From contig CM055316.2 of the NCBI GenBank assembly GCA_029255685.2, forward strand, positions 68,773,237 through 68,837,236: a stretch of 64,000 nt of DNA, written 5' to 3'. The translations under genes and the position numbers were made by a program. Of the stretch, positions 1-12,000 are shown piece after piece; positions within the stretch are counted from its first letter, which is position 1, and each line of letters starts with the position of its first letter. The DNA is from Silene conica. Taxonomy: Eukaryota; Streptophyta; Magnoliopsida; Caryophyllales; Caryophyllaceae. Under the pieces are notes generated by a model. That model searched no databases, was not told the origin of the DNA, and saw only the letters and a list, made by a program, of their open reading frames with translations.

Positions 1-340
1 TTTAGAAATTTAAGGTAGTTTTTGACAAAATAAGAATGAAAATTTAAGGTAGTTTTTGTCAAAATAAGAATGAAAATTTAGAGAACTCACACGTGTGAAA
101 TCCAACTCATAAATAGAAATTGGCCTCAGAACTTTTTTTTAGGTAGTTTTTAACAAAAAAATTAAAATGAAAGGTAGTTTTTAACAAAACAAAAAGTAAG
201 GTAGTTGTTCACAAATGGATATAAATATAAGGTAGTTTCTCATAAATTATCCACGATAAAAATATAAAAATATTCGCAAAGTTGATAATTCAATGCATTA
301 GTGACATTTGATTATTTGTGTGATATGATATACTATTCCA
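1..340. repeat. Degenerate short repeat (GGTAGTTTTTGACAAAA-like)
   Basis: A motif close to AAGGTAGTTTTTGACAAAA recurs about six times, near 10, 44, 140, 170, 200 and 228. The first two copies form a tandem pair about 34 bp apart and the later copies have diverged. There is no coding signal. It may be the edge of a transposable element extending left of the window. Confidence 0.5.
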
Positions 341-344
341 ACTT

Positions 345-660
345 TTGAATTTTTTTCCCAAAAAAAAAAAATCCGGGTCGGGCCGGGCAAAAAATCGGGC
401 GTTTAGGTTGGCCCAAACCCGGCCCTATATTTATGTCGTGCTTATTTTAGGCCGGGTCACGGGCTTTTTGGGCCAAACTATTTGGCCCAAACCCGAGAAA
501 AAATCGGGTTGGGCCGGGTCGGGCCATCGGGTCCGGGCAATTTGATCAGCTCTATGGTGGATGTATTATGCATAGACCTATCAAACAAGTCGGGCCAAAT
601 ATATGGGTCGGCTCATACGGGTTATGAGTACGGGTCAAGAAAAATTTCTAGCGTTTTTTT
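345..660. other. GGGTCGGGCC-rich low-complexity stretch
   Basis: A GC-rich island with repeated GGGCCGGGT and GGCCCAAAC words in otherwise AT-rich DNA. Short open frames cross it on both strands, but their composition follows the repeat and they match no family I recognise. It resembles dispersed non-coding repeats common in plant genomes. Confidence 0.45.
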
Positions 661-1929
661 AATTAAAATATTTTTTTTGTAAAAGTAAAAAAAAATTTAA
701 AATAATATTTTAATCATATTCAATTTACATTAGTATTTTGTGAAAACTAATCATAATTTTTTCCCAACTTTTTAGCTTTGGTGTAGTGTAGCTAATATAT
801 GTTACCCAACTAATAGAGTTTGTTCATGATCTACGCGATAAGGGAAAATCTTTTAATAACGATATTATTGTATTAAAAAACAAATAAAAGAAATAGATTG
901 TTTAAATATTTTCATCATTATAATGATTAGAAAGAATCATTTGCTATAAAATATGAAAATTAGCTAATTAGCAATGGAGTAAGTAATAATTCTTTTCTAT
1001 TTGTTAATTACATCATGCCATTTATGAAGGTTGATTTCGGGATACATGTTTCTATATAATATCGTTTATAGAAAAAATTTTACATTTCTACTAATATCAT
1101 GTTAGAGTATACGAGTTTAAAACTTAATTACAAATATTATTATCTACATATGCCCGTGCATTTTTGCACGGGTGTTAAACTAGTATAAAATAATAAAACA
1201 ACCACCACCATATTTTTTTGCCTCTAACCTACTAATATATTTTGTTAGCTAGGTTGAGTCCCTCGACTGTGCCAAATATATTTCATCCTTGTGGATGAGT
1301 GGTGAAAATCAATAACTTACCCCGAAAAAAAAATAATGCTCCAAATTTACCATAAAGTCAACTACTTTGTTGGTCTCTTGAAACACGAAGAATACTCCAT
1401 TTTCTTTAAAACAAGAAAGTTCAACCGTGGTATCGACGATTAAAAAAAGAAATTTGGGCAATCTGCTACCGCTCCCACAAATAGCGCAATATCATTGATT
1501 TTGCTTATTCTGAGCCATGTGAGATTAGATTCGGGCAATCTAATACCGCTCAGTAGTCTCAATATGAGTCACACTTTCGACCAAAGTTAGAATACAGGTT
1601 ACAACATTCTTAACCCTTTTTTTTACCATCGTCATTAGAAAAAAATAAAGAGTTGTACTTTTTCACATATGGATTTTACTCTTTCACATACACTTTTTCC
1701 ATTTTTATCCTTGTCATTTTTTCTTCCCCTCATAGTCACCCAATTGATTTTTCTTCTCCTTTCCATCATCCCGCTTCACCACCAACTTCACCTCCGTTCA
1801 CATCCTCTTGTTCCAATCAGTCTAACTGTCGGAGTACCTTCACAAGATCATTAAATAATCAGTAGAATAACCAGCAGATTCAACCAGCAGTGTAAATGAG
1901 TAAGAGTCTAATACGTATCAGGCATTATT
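661..1929. other. Non-coding AT-rich DNA
   Basis: No gene is supported here. Apart from the Helitron 3' end at 1153-1183, I see only AT-rich sequence, short homopolymers and a pyrimidine-rich stretch near 1650-1830 whose small open frames look like chance. Confidence 0.5.
1153..1183 (+). mobile_element. Helitron 3' terminus
   Basis: CCCGTGCA (1153-1160) and TGCACGGG (1165-1172) form an 8-bp stem with a 4-nt loop. It is followed 7 nt later by CTAG (1180-1183), and the next base is T. A short hairpin just upstream of CTRR, with insertion between A and T, is the signature of Helitron 3' ends. A related end with CCCGTACA/TGTACGGG stands at 51840 on the other strand. The matching 5' TC end was not located and may lie left of the window. 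Confidence 0.6.
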
Positions 1930-2187
1930 TCAACCAGTAGATTCAATCTTTTGATATTTAGGAGTACCTTCACAAGATCTGATAGTTTTATCATCAGATT
2001 TCACGTTTTCATCACAAGATCTTGCAATAACTTCACCGTTTCCCCCCAAATAAAGTTCAGAAACCTCATTTGGAGATGATTCTACAGATGAAGCCACATC
2101 CAAATCAACAAGCCCAGATGTATTTGGAATTTCACTAAACTCCACCAGATCTTGTGTTGCAGCAAATGTAGAAGATGATTTTGACAT
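1930..2187 (-). pseudogene. Coding-like fragment of unknown identity
   Basis: An 85-codon open frame with ordinary amino-acid composition (acidic, Ser/Glu-rich), which stands out from the surrounding low-complexity DNA. Upstream on the same strand (2188-2480) is a GAGAGA-rich stretch resembling a plant 5' leader. I recognise no domain. The frame ends in a stop and nothing that follows suggests further exons. It could be the first exon of a broken gene, or a gene piece carried by a transposon, since the DNA at 2680-2750 has TE-like repeats (AATATAAAATGAATGGA). Function is unknown. Confidence 0.3.
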
Positions 2188-2770
2188 AAAACTTCTTTTG
2201 AATCGTAGTTTCCATCACAATAAACACAGAGACATTGAGAATCACGGCAAAGAGAAATTGCAAAATGAGAAAGGGACTTAGGGTTTCTGGAAAATAGGTG
2301 AATCAAACGACCGAGAAAGGGAGAAGGGGGCTTTGAGAAAGGAAGAATGAGACTTTGAAAAAGGGAGATTAGGGTTTTCATATGAGAGAAAAGAGAAAAA
2401 GAGAGAGAGAGTGAGAGAAGGAGGCGTAAATGAGAAAGAGAGATTAGGATTTCTGGGAAATAGAGAATCAAAGAATGAGTAAATGAGGACAGTTGGGGAA
2501 GTGGAAGAGTAAATGACGATGCATGGAATGGTTAGTGGGTAATTGTGGGTTAGTAGTATGGGGGGAGTGATTAGTGGGTTAGTGGGAAAAGTTAGACCCA
2601 ATAAACAATGACATAAATTGTAAATATAGAATGTTAGTAAGGATAGAATTGTCAATATACCTAACCAAAAAGTAAAAGGTTAGAAATGCGGTGATATAAA
2701 ATGAATGGATAAAATTGGAAATTGGGGTAATATAAAATGAATGGAAGGAGTAGTTTTTATTTAGATGAAA
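2188..2770. other. Non-coding flank with repeated words
   Basis: Contains the purine-rich tract at about 2330-2440 and two copies of ATAAAATGAATGGA near 2695-2745. The bases at 2761-2780 (TTAGATGAAATTACAACAAA) match the two sides of the Helitron insertion at 51840-53581 and so mark the unoccupied version of that site. Confidence 0.5.
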
Positions 2771-2963
2771 TTACAACAAAAACGAAATCAAACACAACCC
2801 GATCTAAGTACAAGGGACCGAAACTGCGAAGGTCCCGTTGTTTCGAAACACATGACACGAAATTAAAGCAAATAAATACACACACAATTTAATCATACAA
2901 TTACACACAACTAGCGTTTATTTAGTACTTAATTTTGCGCTTGCTGTGTAACAAACACGAATT
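2771..2963 (-). other. Probable 3' untranslated region of lectin gene A
   Basis: Conserved with 53582-53815 at locus C (shared words such as GACACGAAATTAAAGCAA and AACCCGATCTAA), although locus C has an extra ~60 bp. Conservation of a non-coding tail next to the terminal exon fits a transcribed 3' region. The end of the transcript cannot be placed. Confidence 0.45.
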
Positions 2964-3006
2964 TTATCCGAACTTGGGAGTGCACACATCCCCTGTGCTT
3001 AAACTC
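2964..3006 (-). CDS. Lectin gene A, terminal exon
   Basis: Acceptor GCGCAG|G at 3007/3006 restores the phase left by exon 3 and gives a 14-codon tail ending in TAA at 2966-2964. A homologous stretch at about 53820-53860 (locus C) also ends in TAA at the equivalent place, which supports the exon. The alternative is that translation stops at the TAA just inside intron 3 (3272-3270). Confidence 0.55.
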
Positions 3007-6000
3007 CTGCGCATAGACCAAAAATTCCGCTTAAATTAAAAGTAAACAAATGATTAATTGAAGAGCCACGGTCCCAATCTGAGCGACCAGAATCAAATAG
3101 TCACTTACCAACATCATATGCTTCAATTTTGAACATGTTATAGGTGTCCATCAATTTTTATTCAAGTATATCTTTTCTCTGCATTGCGAGGTTAAGACTT
3201 TCATATATAAGGCCTATTTTCTAAAATGATTCAAGAAATCGAGTACCACGAACAAATCGAATACTACTCTTACCTTGCTAAAGGATCGGGTAAGGTACGT
3301 GTGGCAACAGGTTCATCAAATATGAGTACAGTGGGTTCATCCGGATCATAGACTTGGACATGGAATTCATAACCATTCATTCCCCGAAAAACACCATCTT
3401 GAAGGTTAGTTCGGATAATCTCGCCATTAGCCTGAACATCGGTTTGGACATAGGAAAAGGGAACATCACATTTCGCTTCAAGTGCCAAAACTCGTGCCCG
3501 CCTTTTTCGGCCAGGAGGTACAGAAACAGTGCAGCTAAATTCATAGCTCTCACTTTTGTCTTCGGTTTCCTCGAATCCCGTTGCTGTCTCGTTTCCGGCT
3601 GATATTTCGATTGTTTGTGTAGCACTAGCTATGAGAGGGACGCCAGCCTCGATTGTGGTCGTGGATGTCACATTGGTGGATACGGTTTTGGTGGTACTGA
3701 AAGTATAACTCAGAGACTCCGTATATGAAATGGATAAGGTCGTTTCCAAGTCCCCCTCTTTGGCGCCGTTGAAGGCTACTTGCGAAAGCCACGAGCGAGG
3801 TTCCTCACCGTAGATCCTAGCGTCTTGAAGCCTGTACTCCACCTCGATATTCCTGTTCACAAAGAGTGTATCAACCTTGATATTCTTGTCGAATTACAAC
3901 ACTTTTGGCACAAAAGTAACCCTTTATTAGGAGTACACATTATAAGTTCTAATTATCTATATGTAAAACCGTCTCATAAAATAAAACGGTTCAAATAATA
4001 CGAGTAATTATTTTAGGTTGGCTCTCGTTGATGGGCTCCTTCACGTGAAAGGTGATGCGTCTAACCATACGTAATACTTAGTATAATACGGTCTGATATA
4101 AAAAAAGTTTCAAATAAATTGGAGCAATTATCGTATGTTACCTTTCGATGATAGGCTCCTCCACGGAAAGCCGGGCTTCCTTTACCCTGCTGTCAATCTC
4201 GGCCTTAAACCGATTATTATTAAAAGGCATTCGTTGGCAAAATCTACCGTTACCTCGGTTAATGAGCGCAATGGCGTTGTCGTTGAGACGAGCAATCTGA
4301 AAGACAGTATTAGAATTACCAGAGGTGGTGTCGGTCGAGTCAGCCACAATCCACCCTTCGCTGTCTCGTATCAAAAACCTGCCATTCTGAACCGACCTAA
4401 AACGCACGTCCCCATTGTTGACAGGAAATGTCTCATACCACGAATCTTTCCTGTGTCGGTCTGTCCCAAGGAACGAACGTGGGTCGCCCTGCACCCCGAG
4501 ATAGTTGTCGTTGTCTCCCTTGAACACCACAATTCTCGGGAGTTTGATGATTCGTTCGACGTCGATTGGGGTGCACTCAACGTTATTAATACTATTGGTC
4601 CTTATGGTTAGATAGAAGCCGTAAACAGGGTCGCTTGGTAGAGCTATGGCCACGGTCCTCCCTGTATTGACGTGAACCCTCGAAATTGCGGTGTTGCTCA
4701 GTATATTCACTCGAAACAGTGTGCAGTCTCGTCGGTTCGTGTCCTCCACCGGCTCTGTAGCCGTTGCTGTTATCCAATCGGTATTCGTTTGCCTAACACA
4801 TACAGTTTCCAATAAAACGGTAACATAGAAAAAATGTAGTCATATTAAATACTCTGTAGACGATAATTCTATTTGAAGGCACATAAGTCAAGTATAATTC
4901 CTTCTCTATTGATTATATACTTTTGATATACTAATTAATCGTCCACTTTCATGTATTATTCCTTCTCTATTGTCATTCAATGTCGATAATCACAAACAAA
5001 ATTATTAATCTCCGATTCGTCCTGTACTAGATCGATCACGTATTCAAGTAGTGTTATTGAATTGAGCCAAAACTATTAGGATATTGGGTTTATACTAGGC
5101 CCGTCTATTATTAGGGTTCTATCATTTAGAGAGCGTAATAAGAATATTAATAATAGTTGTGTCTCAACCATTGATGAGCTTGTATTTTTGCCTTTAGTTA
5201 TCGTATTTTTTAGTCGGAATAAGCCAAGAATTGAAGTGACTAATGCGCGAAATGGCCCTTTTTGCACTTTCCGATGTTTGAAGCTCTTTCACCAAGTTTT
5301 GATGAGTTTTAAAAGTGTTGAAGATTGGTTTGAACTCCAAGGAAGCAAGAGACCAATCTTGGCATGAATGGAGAAAGAATTCATCCAAAAGGAAGGTTGA
5401 AAAGGAAAAATTGAAGAAAAGTTCCAGACCTGAATTGGCACCGTGCCGATTCTGGAAGAGTAAAATTGGCACCGTGCGGATTTCTGTTTTTCAATATTGG
5501 CACCGTGCCATTTTTCCCGCACTCTCCAACTCGCACGGTGCCATTTCCTACTGATTTCGTGTGGTGTTACGGGCTTTCTTCCCTTGTTTTAGCCCATTAA
5601 TCCTTCTTTGTTGAGCACTATATAAGGGTTGAACATCTTTAGGGTTGTTTACTATGCAATTTTCATTGTTTTTAGGGACAATCAAGTTGTAATTGGAGAT
5701 TTATCATTTTAATTGAGTTCTTAGATCTAGAATGGAGAGCTAAGCTTTATTTTCTTAATCCTTTCCGAAAGGTGTAATCTTTTGGTTGTAAGACTCTTAA
5801 TCTTTCCCCAATTAGTATTATTATTGTTAATTCCTTTGTGTTTATTGTTTGGATTTGAGTTTATTGTTTGAATTAAGTAATTAAGTGTGTTTCCTTGTTG
5901 CTTATTCTCACTAATTTCTCAAGTTCATTGTTGTAAAATCATTAAGTGTGTTTCCTTGTGGTTTTATTTATGCAACATCTTGTGGTTGGATTAGTGAGTG

Positions 6001-9000
6001 TGATTTCCTCCTAGTTTTGTCCATAAGAAAGGAATTAACTTGTGATTAGGCATTAATTGTGATTTCATTGTGCCAAGTTACCCCTATTGAATCTTTTGTG
6101 CTTTATCTTCTTGTTTTATGAACCAATGTATGTGATTTCTACTTGGGTTGTAATCCGGGTTGGGTAGATGATTAAGTGTGATTTCCTTGTCATTTGCTAT
6201 AATTTAAGAAGATTTGGAGAATTAGTTCTCACAATAGGGTAGTAATAGTAGTTGGGGGAAGTAATTGAGTCAATAATCAACCATTAGAGGACCACTAATA
6301 GGATTGGATTAAGTTTCTTTCTCACTTTGATAAATTTCCATCTCACAAGTCATTTGTTTACCTTTGCTTGTTACTTGTTTGACACTCTTGTTTGAAATTT
6401 GGGTACTCTTGTTTGCATTCTCAACCAACCTTCAAAACCCCCCCTTTTACATACTTGTTTAGTTTAATTATTCTATTTATACTTTAAAAGTCAATTGCAA
6501 AACCCCCTTTCTCTTGGGTTCGATCCCTTCTCTTGTTGCTATACTCGGTTTATTTGTTAGTATAATTAGCACGATTTGTGGTTTATAAATTGTTAATTTG
6601 CGCGTCTTTAATTGCGACGTTTTGGGCGTGTCAAATTTTGGCGCCGTTGCCGGGGACGGTGACGGCTTTGTTATTGTTTTTAGTTTGTTTTTAGAATAAT
6701 TATTTAGTTGTGTTTTTGTAATTAGTTGTCTTAAGTAAAAGTTACTTGTGTGAATTGTTTTAATAGTTTGCTTTTGTGTAGAATTTGTGTATGGTTCACA
6801 CTAGAAATTCAAATCAACCTTTGCTACCTCTCGACCCCGAAATCGAAAGGACCTTTGCTTGGCTTGGAGGCGGTATTATAAGGAATTCACCGGAAACCAT
6901 CATAGAACCGGAAACCATCATAGAACCGGAACCTCTAAACATAATCATGGGAGATCAGGACGAGAACTACGTGCCCAACCAACCAAGAGCTCCAACCATC
7001 AAGGAACTTACCGCTCCGTATCTTACCCAAGTGCCCTTGTGCATTTCTTTTCCGGCCCTAGCGGAAAATGCCACTTTTGAGCTCAAATCCGGGCTCATCC
7101 ATCAACTACCCCAATTCCATGGTACAAGTATGGAGGATCCCAACAAGCACTTGAACAAATTCCATGTGGTTTGCTCTAGCATGAAACCCAATGGAGTCAC
7201 CGATGAACAACTTCAACTACGAGCCTTTCCTTTCTCATTGAAGGATGCGGCAAATGATTGGTTGTATTATCTTCCAACGGGTAGCATCACAACATGGAAT
7301 CACATGAAGAGAGCTTTCTTGGAAAAGTATTTTCCCGCTAGTCTCTCCTCACAAATTAAGAAGGAAATAAGCAATGTTGAGCAATTGGATGGTGAGAGCT
7401 TATATGAGTATTGGGAGAGGTTCAAGCAACTACTTGCTAGTTGCCCATATCATGGCTTTACCGATCACGATTTACTCTTGAGCTTTTGTGGGGGACTCCT
7501 TGAGGAAGATGCTAGGATGATCAAGGCCGCCACTCAAGGTGGAATTGAGTATTTTTCGGTCCAAGAAGCGAATGACTTGATAGAAAGGCTTGTGGGAAGC
7601 TCTAGAAACTTTGGAAGGAAGGGCAAGAAGGCAAGTGTGGGATCTTCATCAAGGCAAAACCCAAGTCCAATGGAAGACAAGGTTGAGTATCTTACCAAAT
7701 TAGTCAAGGAACTTGCAACATCAAAGGGGAATACCACTCATGTGAGATTTTGTGGTCTTTGTAATGATCCTACTCATCCCACCGATGGGTGTCCTTCATT
7801 GCAAGATAGCAAAACGGTGAATGCTATCGGGTTTCGGAAATTTGACCCCTTCTCAAACACTTACAATGAAGGGTGGAAATCTCATCCTAACTTTGGGTGG
7901 GGTAGCAACCAAAACCAATCCCAAAATCAAAATCAAAATCAAAATCAAAGGCCACCCAACTCTTCATTCCAAAAGCCGAATCAAAACCAAAATCAAGGCC
8001 AAAACTCTTTGGAAGACATGATGAAAACTCTTGTAACCAAGTAAGCTTGCAAACCACCACCACGGAATTTCAAAACTCCGTACTTCAACAAAATCGGTTA
8101 ACCGACTCTAGATTTGTTAACCTTGAAACTCAAATGGGACAAGTCCTCAATGCTCTTGCTAAACAACCCACTCAAGGAGGGAGCCTCCCTTCTCATACCA
8201 TTCCCCCACCTAACAAAGAGCAAGCAAGTGCGGTTTCTTTAAGGAATGGTAGGGAGTTGGAAGAGTTGCCTAAGGGTCCTAAGAAATCAAAACCACCTAC
8301 GGTTGTCCATGAGGTGGAAGATCTTGTTGAAGAAGAAATTGAAGTAACGGTGGAGCTTGGGGAAGCATCTACACCCAAGCAAGCAAGGATTGATGAACCA
8401 TTTCCGGAATATGAGCCACAAGCTCCTTTTCCAAGTGCCTTGAATGATACACGAATGGTTGATAAGAAGACTTCAAACCTATACGATATCTTTCGTAAGG
8501 TGGAGGTAAACATTCCCTTTCTTGATCTTCTTAGTAGTGTGCCCAAGCATGCTAAGTTTTTGAAAGAATTGTGCACTACTAAGAGGACCAACAAAGCCAA
8601 AAGCATGAAAAAGGTAAGGGCTAGTGAACATGTCTCGGCAATGTTTCAAAAGAGATTGCCAAAAAAATGTAGTGACCCGGGTATGTTCACCATCCCTTGC
8701 AAGATCGGTGAGTTAGATTGTCAACACGCCATGCTCGACTTGGGAGCCTCTATAAATGTTTTGCCACATTACCTTTACGAGTCTCTTAAATTAGGGCCGT
8801 TGAAATCTACTCATGTGGTCATTTCTTTGGCCGATAGATCTAACATTTATCCTAAAGGCATGGTTGAAGATGTTTTGGTCAAGGTTGGGGACATGGTTTT
8901 CCCCGCCGATTTCTATGTCATTGAGATGGAGCCCGAGAGAGGTTCTACTCCGATTTTATTAGGAAGGCCATTTATGAAGACATCCAACACAAAAATTGAT

Positions 9001-12000
9001 GTGTCGAGTGGGTGTCTTACCATGGAGTTTGAAGGCCAAAAGATCACCTATAACATTCATGAGGCGATGAAGTACCCAAGTGATACCTCATCTCTTTGCT
9101 TTCTTGAGATTTTTGAACCCATAGTTCAAACCATGTATGACTTGTGCAAAAGTGATCCTTTGGATGTTGTTATAACTAATGGATTGGTGGGAGAGGATAT
9201 GGGGTATGTTTTGTCTTGTTCTTTGCAGGAAACTATCAAGAGTTTGGAGGAAAATCCACCTTTGGAAGAAGGGGAAGAAGAAAAAAAGAATTCAATTCCA
9301 GCAGTGAATTGGCACGGTGCCAGTAACAGAGTACCAGAATTGGCACCGTGCCAATTCCCAGATTCCCAGAAACGGCACGGTGCCAGTAGCACCCTTCAGA
9401 AATTGGCACCGTGCCGATTTGCTTCTGCCCAAGAAATTTTTTTCATTTCTTCCAAATTGATAGAGGAGCTACTGAAGGAGAAACCCGTCCCTTCTATTGT
9501 CAAGGCCCCTATTGTTGAGCTTAAACCCTTACCAAGCCACTTGAAGTATGTTTATCTAGGAGACAAAGAAACTTTGCCGGTAATCATTTCAAGTAAGCTT
9601 TCAAAGGAACAAGAAGAGGCTCTAATTCAAGTTCTTAAGAAACACAAGGAAGCTATTGGGTGGACAATGGCTGACATCAAAGGCATTAGTCCAACATTAT
9701 GTATGCACCGGATTCTCTTGGAAGATGAAGCAAAACCGGTTCGTCAACCACAAAGGCGCTTGAACCCCCCGATGATGGAAGTCGTCAAGAAGGAGATACT
9801 CAAACTCCTTCATGTAGGTATGATTTATCCCATCTCCGATAGTCAATGGGTTAGTCCAACTCAAGTTGTGCCAAAGAAGTCCGGGCTTACGGTAGTCGAG
9901 AATCATGAAGGTGTTTTGGTCCCCACCCGAGTTCAAAATGGGTGGAGGGTGTGCATCGACTACCGTAGGCTCAACACGGTAACTCGAAAAGATCATTTTC
10001 CACTACCTTTCATGGATCAAATGTTGGAGAGGTTAGCGGGAAAATCCTACTATTTCTTTTTGGATGGTTATTCGGGTTATTTTCAAATCCCAATTGCACC
10101 CGAAGACCAAACCAAAACAACTTTCACATGCCCTTTTGGAACGTTTGCCTATAGAAAAATGCCTTTCGGTCTTTGTAATGCACCGGGAACGTTCCAAAGG
10201 TGCATGATGAGCATTTTCTCGGACCATGTAGAGGATTTTATTGAAGTATTTATGGATGACTTTACCGTTCATGGTACCACTTTTGAGGATTGTTTGAGTC
10301 ACCTCACTTGGGTTCTCAAACGATGCATTGATACCAACCTCGTACTCAACCATGAGAAATGTCATTTCATGGTTGAGGAAGGAATAGTGTTGGGACATGT
10401 TATATCCTCTAAGGGGATTGAGGTTGATAAGGCCAAGGTCGATACCATTCGCACCTTGCCTTATCCTACTAATGTGCGTGAAGTGAGATCTTTCTTAGGT
10501 CATGCCGGTTTCTACCGACGGTTTATCAAAGATTTTTCCAAGATCGCGGCCCCTTTATGCAAGCTACTTCAAAAGGATTGTGAATTCATCTTGAGTGAGG
10601 AATGCAAGAGAGCTTTCGATGAGCTTAAGGATAGGTTGGTTACGACCCCCATTATCCAAGCACCCAATTGGGATACACCGTTTGAGATAATGGCGGACGC
10701 TAGTGATTATGCCCTTGTCGCGGTTTTAGGCCAAAGGGTGGGAAGAGCACCTCATGTCATTCAATATGCCTCAACCATGATGAATGAAGCTCAACGTAAC
10801 TACACTACTACCGAAAAAGAATTTCTTGCGGTGGTTTTTGCTCTCGAAAAGTTCCGTTCTTACATTCTTGGGGCCAAAACAATCATTTTCACCGATCATA
10901 TGGCCTTAAGACATCTTGTCTCAAAGAAAGAATCAAAACCACGGTTGATGCGTTGGGTTTTGTTGTTGAGTGAATTCGACATTGATATCAAGGACAAGAA
11001 GGGTTCTACCAACACGGTGGCGGATCACCTCTCTAGAATTGTTTTGGAAGACCGTTCATTGGCACCACAAGCGGTTATAAAAGAAACCTTTCCGGATGAA
11101 GCTCTCTTTGCAATGGTATCCGCCGAACCTTGGTATGCTCATATTGTGAATTATTTGGTCTTACACAAATTCCCCATGGGTCTCACTCGGAACCAAAAAG
11201 ACAAAATCAAGAGCGATGCCAAGTACTATGTTTGGGATGATCCTTATTTTTGGAAATTTTGCACCGACCAAGTCGTGAGAAGATGTGTGCCGGATCCCGA
11301 AATTATCCCAATTCTCAAGTTTTGTCATGAGTATGCATGTGGTGGACATTTCGGTGGAAAGAAAACGGCCAAGAAAATGTTGGAAAGCGGTTTCTTTTGG
11401 CCAACCCTCTTTCGAGATGCACACGCGTTGGTGAAGACATGTGATAGGTGCCAACAAATGGGTAATATTTCAAAAAAGGGAGAAATGCCACAAACACCCA
11501 TGGTATATTGTGAGATCTTTGATGTATGGGGTATTGACTTCATGGGCCCCTTTCCCGCTTCAAATGGCTATATTTACATTCTCTTGGCGGTGGATTATGT
11601 CTCCAAATGGGTGGAGGCCAAGGCCACCAAAACCGATGATGCAAAGGTCGTTAGTGAGTTCATCAAGTCTAATATCCTTTCCCGCTTTGGATTTCCTAGA
11701 GCACTAATTAGTGACCGAGGGACACACTTTTGCAACAAGGTCATTGGTGCTTTGCTCAAGAAATATGGGGTTCTTCATAAAGTATCCACGGCTTATCACC
11801 CTCAAACTAACGGTCAAGCCGAGGTTTCCAATAGGGAGATAAAAGCCATCCTTGAGAAGACCGTCAACCCCGATAGGAAGGATTGGAGCGGGAGATTGGA
11901 GGATGCTTTGTGGGCATATAGGACGGCAAACAAAACACCAATTGGGATGTCTCCTTACCGCCTAATCTTTGGGAAGCCTTGCCACTTGCCCGTGGAAGTC

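Larger units (their letters stand above)
5172..6633 (+). repeat. Athila 5' LTR
   Basis: 1462 bp from TGATGAG to GTGTCA, nearly identical to 16047-17510. It contains four GGCAC(C/G)GTGC sites (5437, 5468, 5499 and 5532) and a TATA-like CTATATAAGG at 5618-5627, about 90 bp beyond them. It also holds several AAGTGTGATTTCCTTGT-like repeats (5880-6190). Confidence 0.85.

Noticed and set aside
345-682. Two overlapping 66-codon frames
   Set aside because: Low-complexity GGGTCGGGCC sequence with no family resemblance.
9311-9415. CRISPR-like pattern (short palindromic repeats with ~20-bp unequal spacers)
   Set aside because: The host is a plant, there are no cas genes, and the array is part of a retrotransposon and its pol frame.
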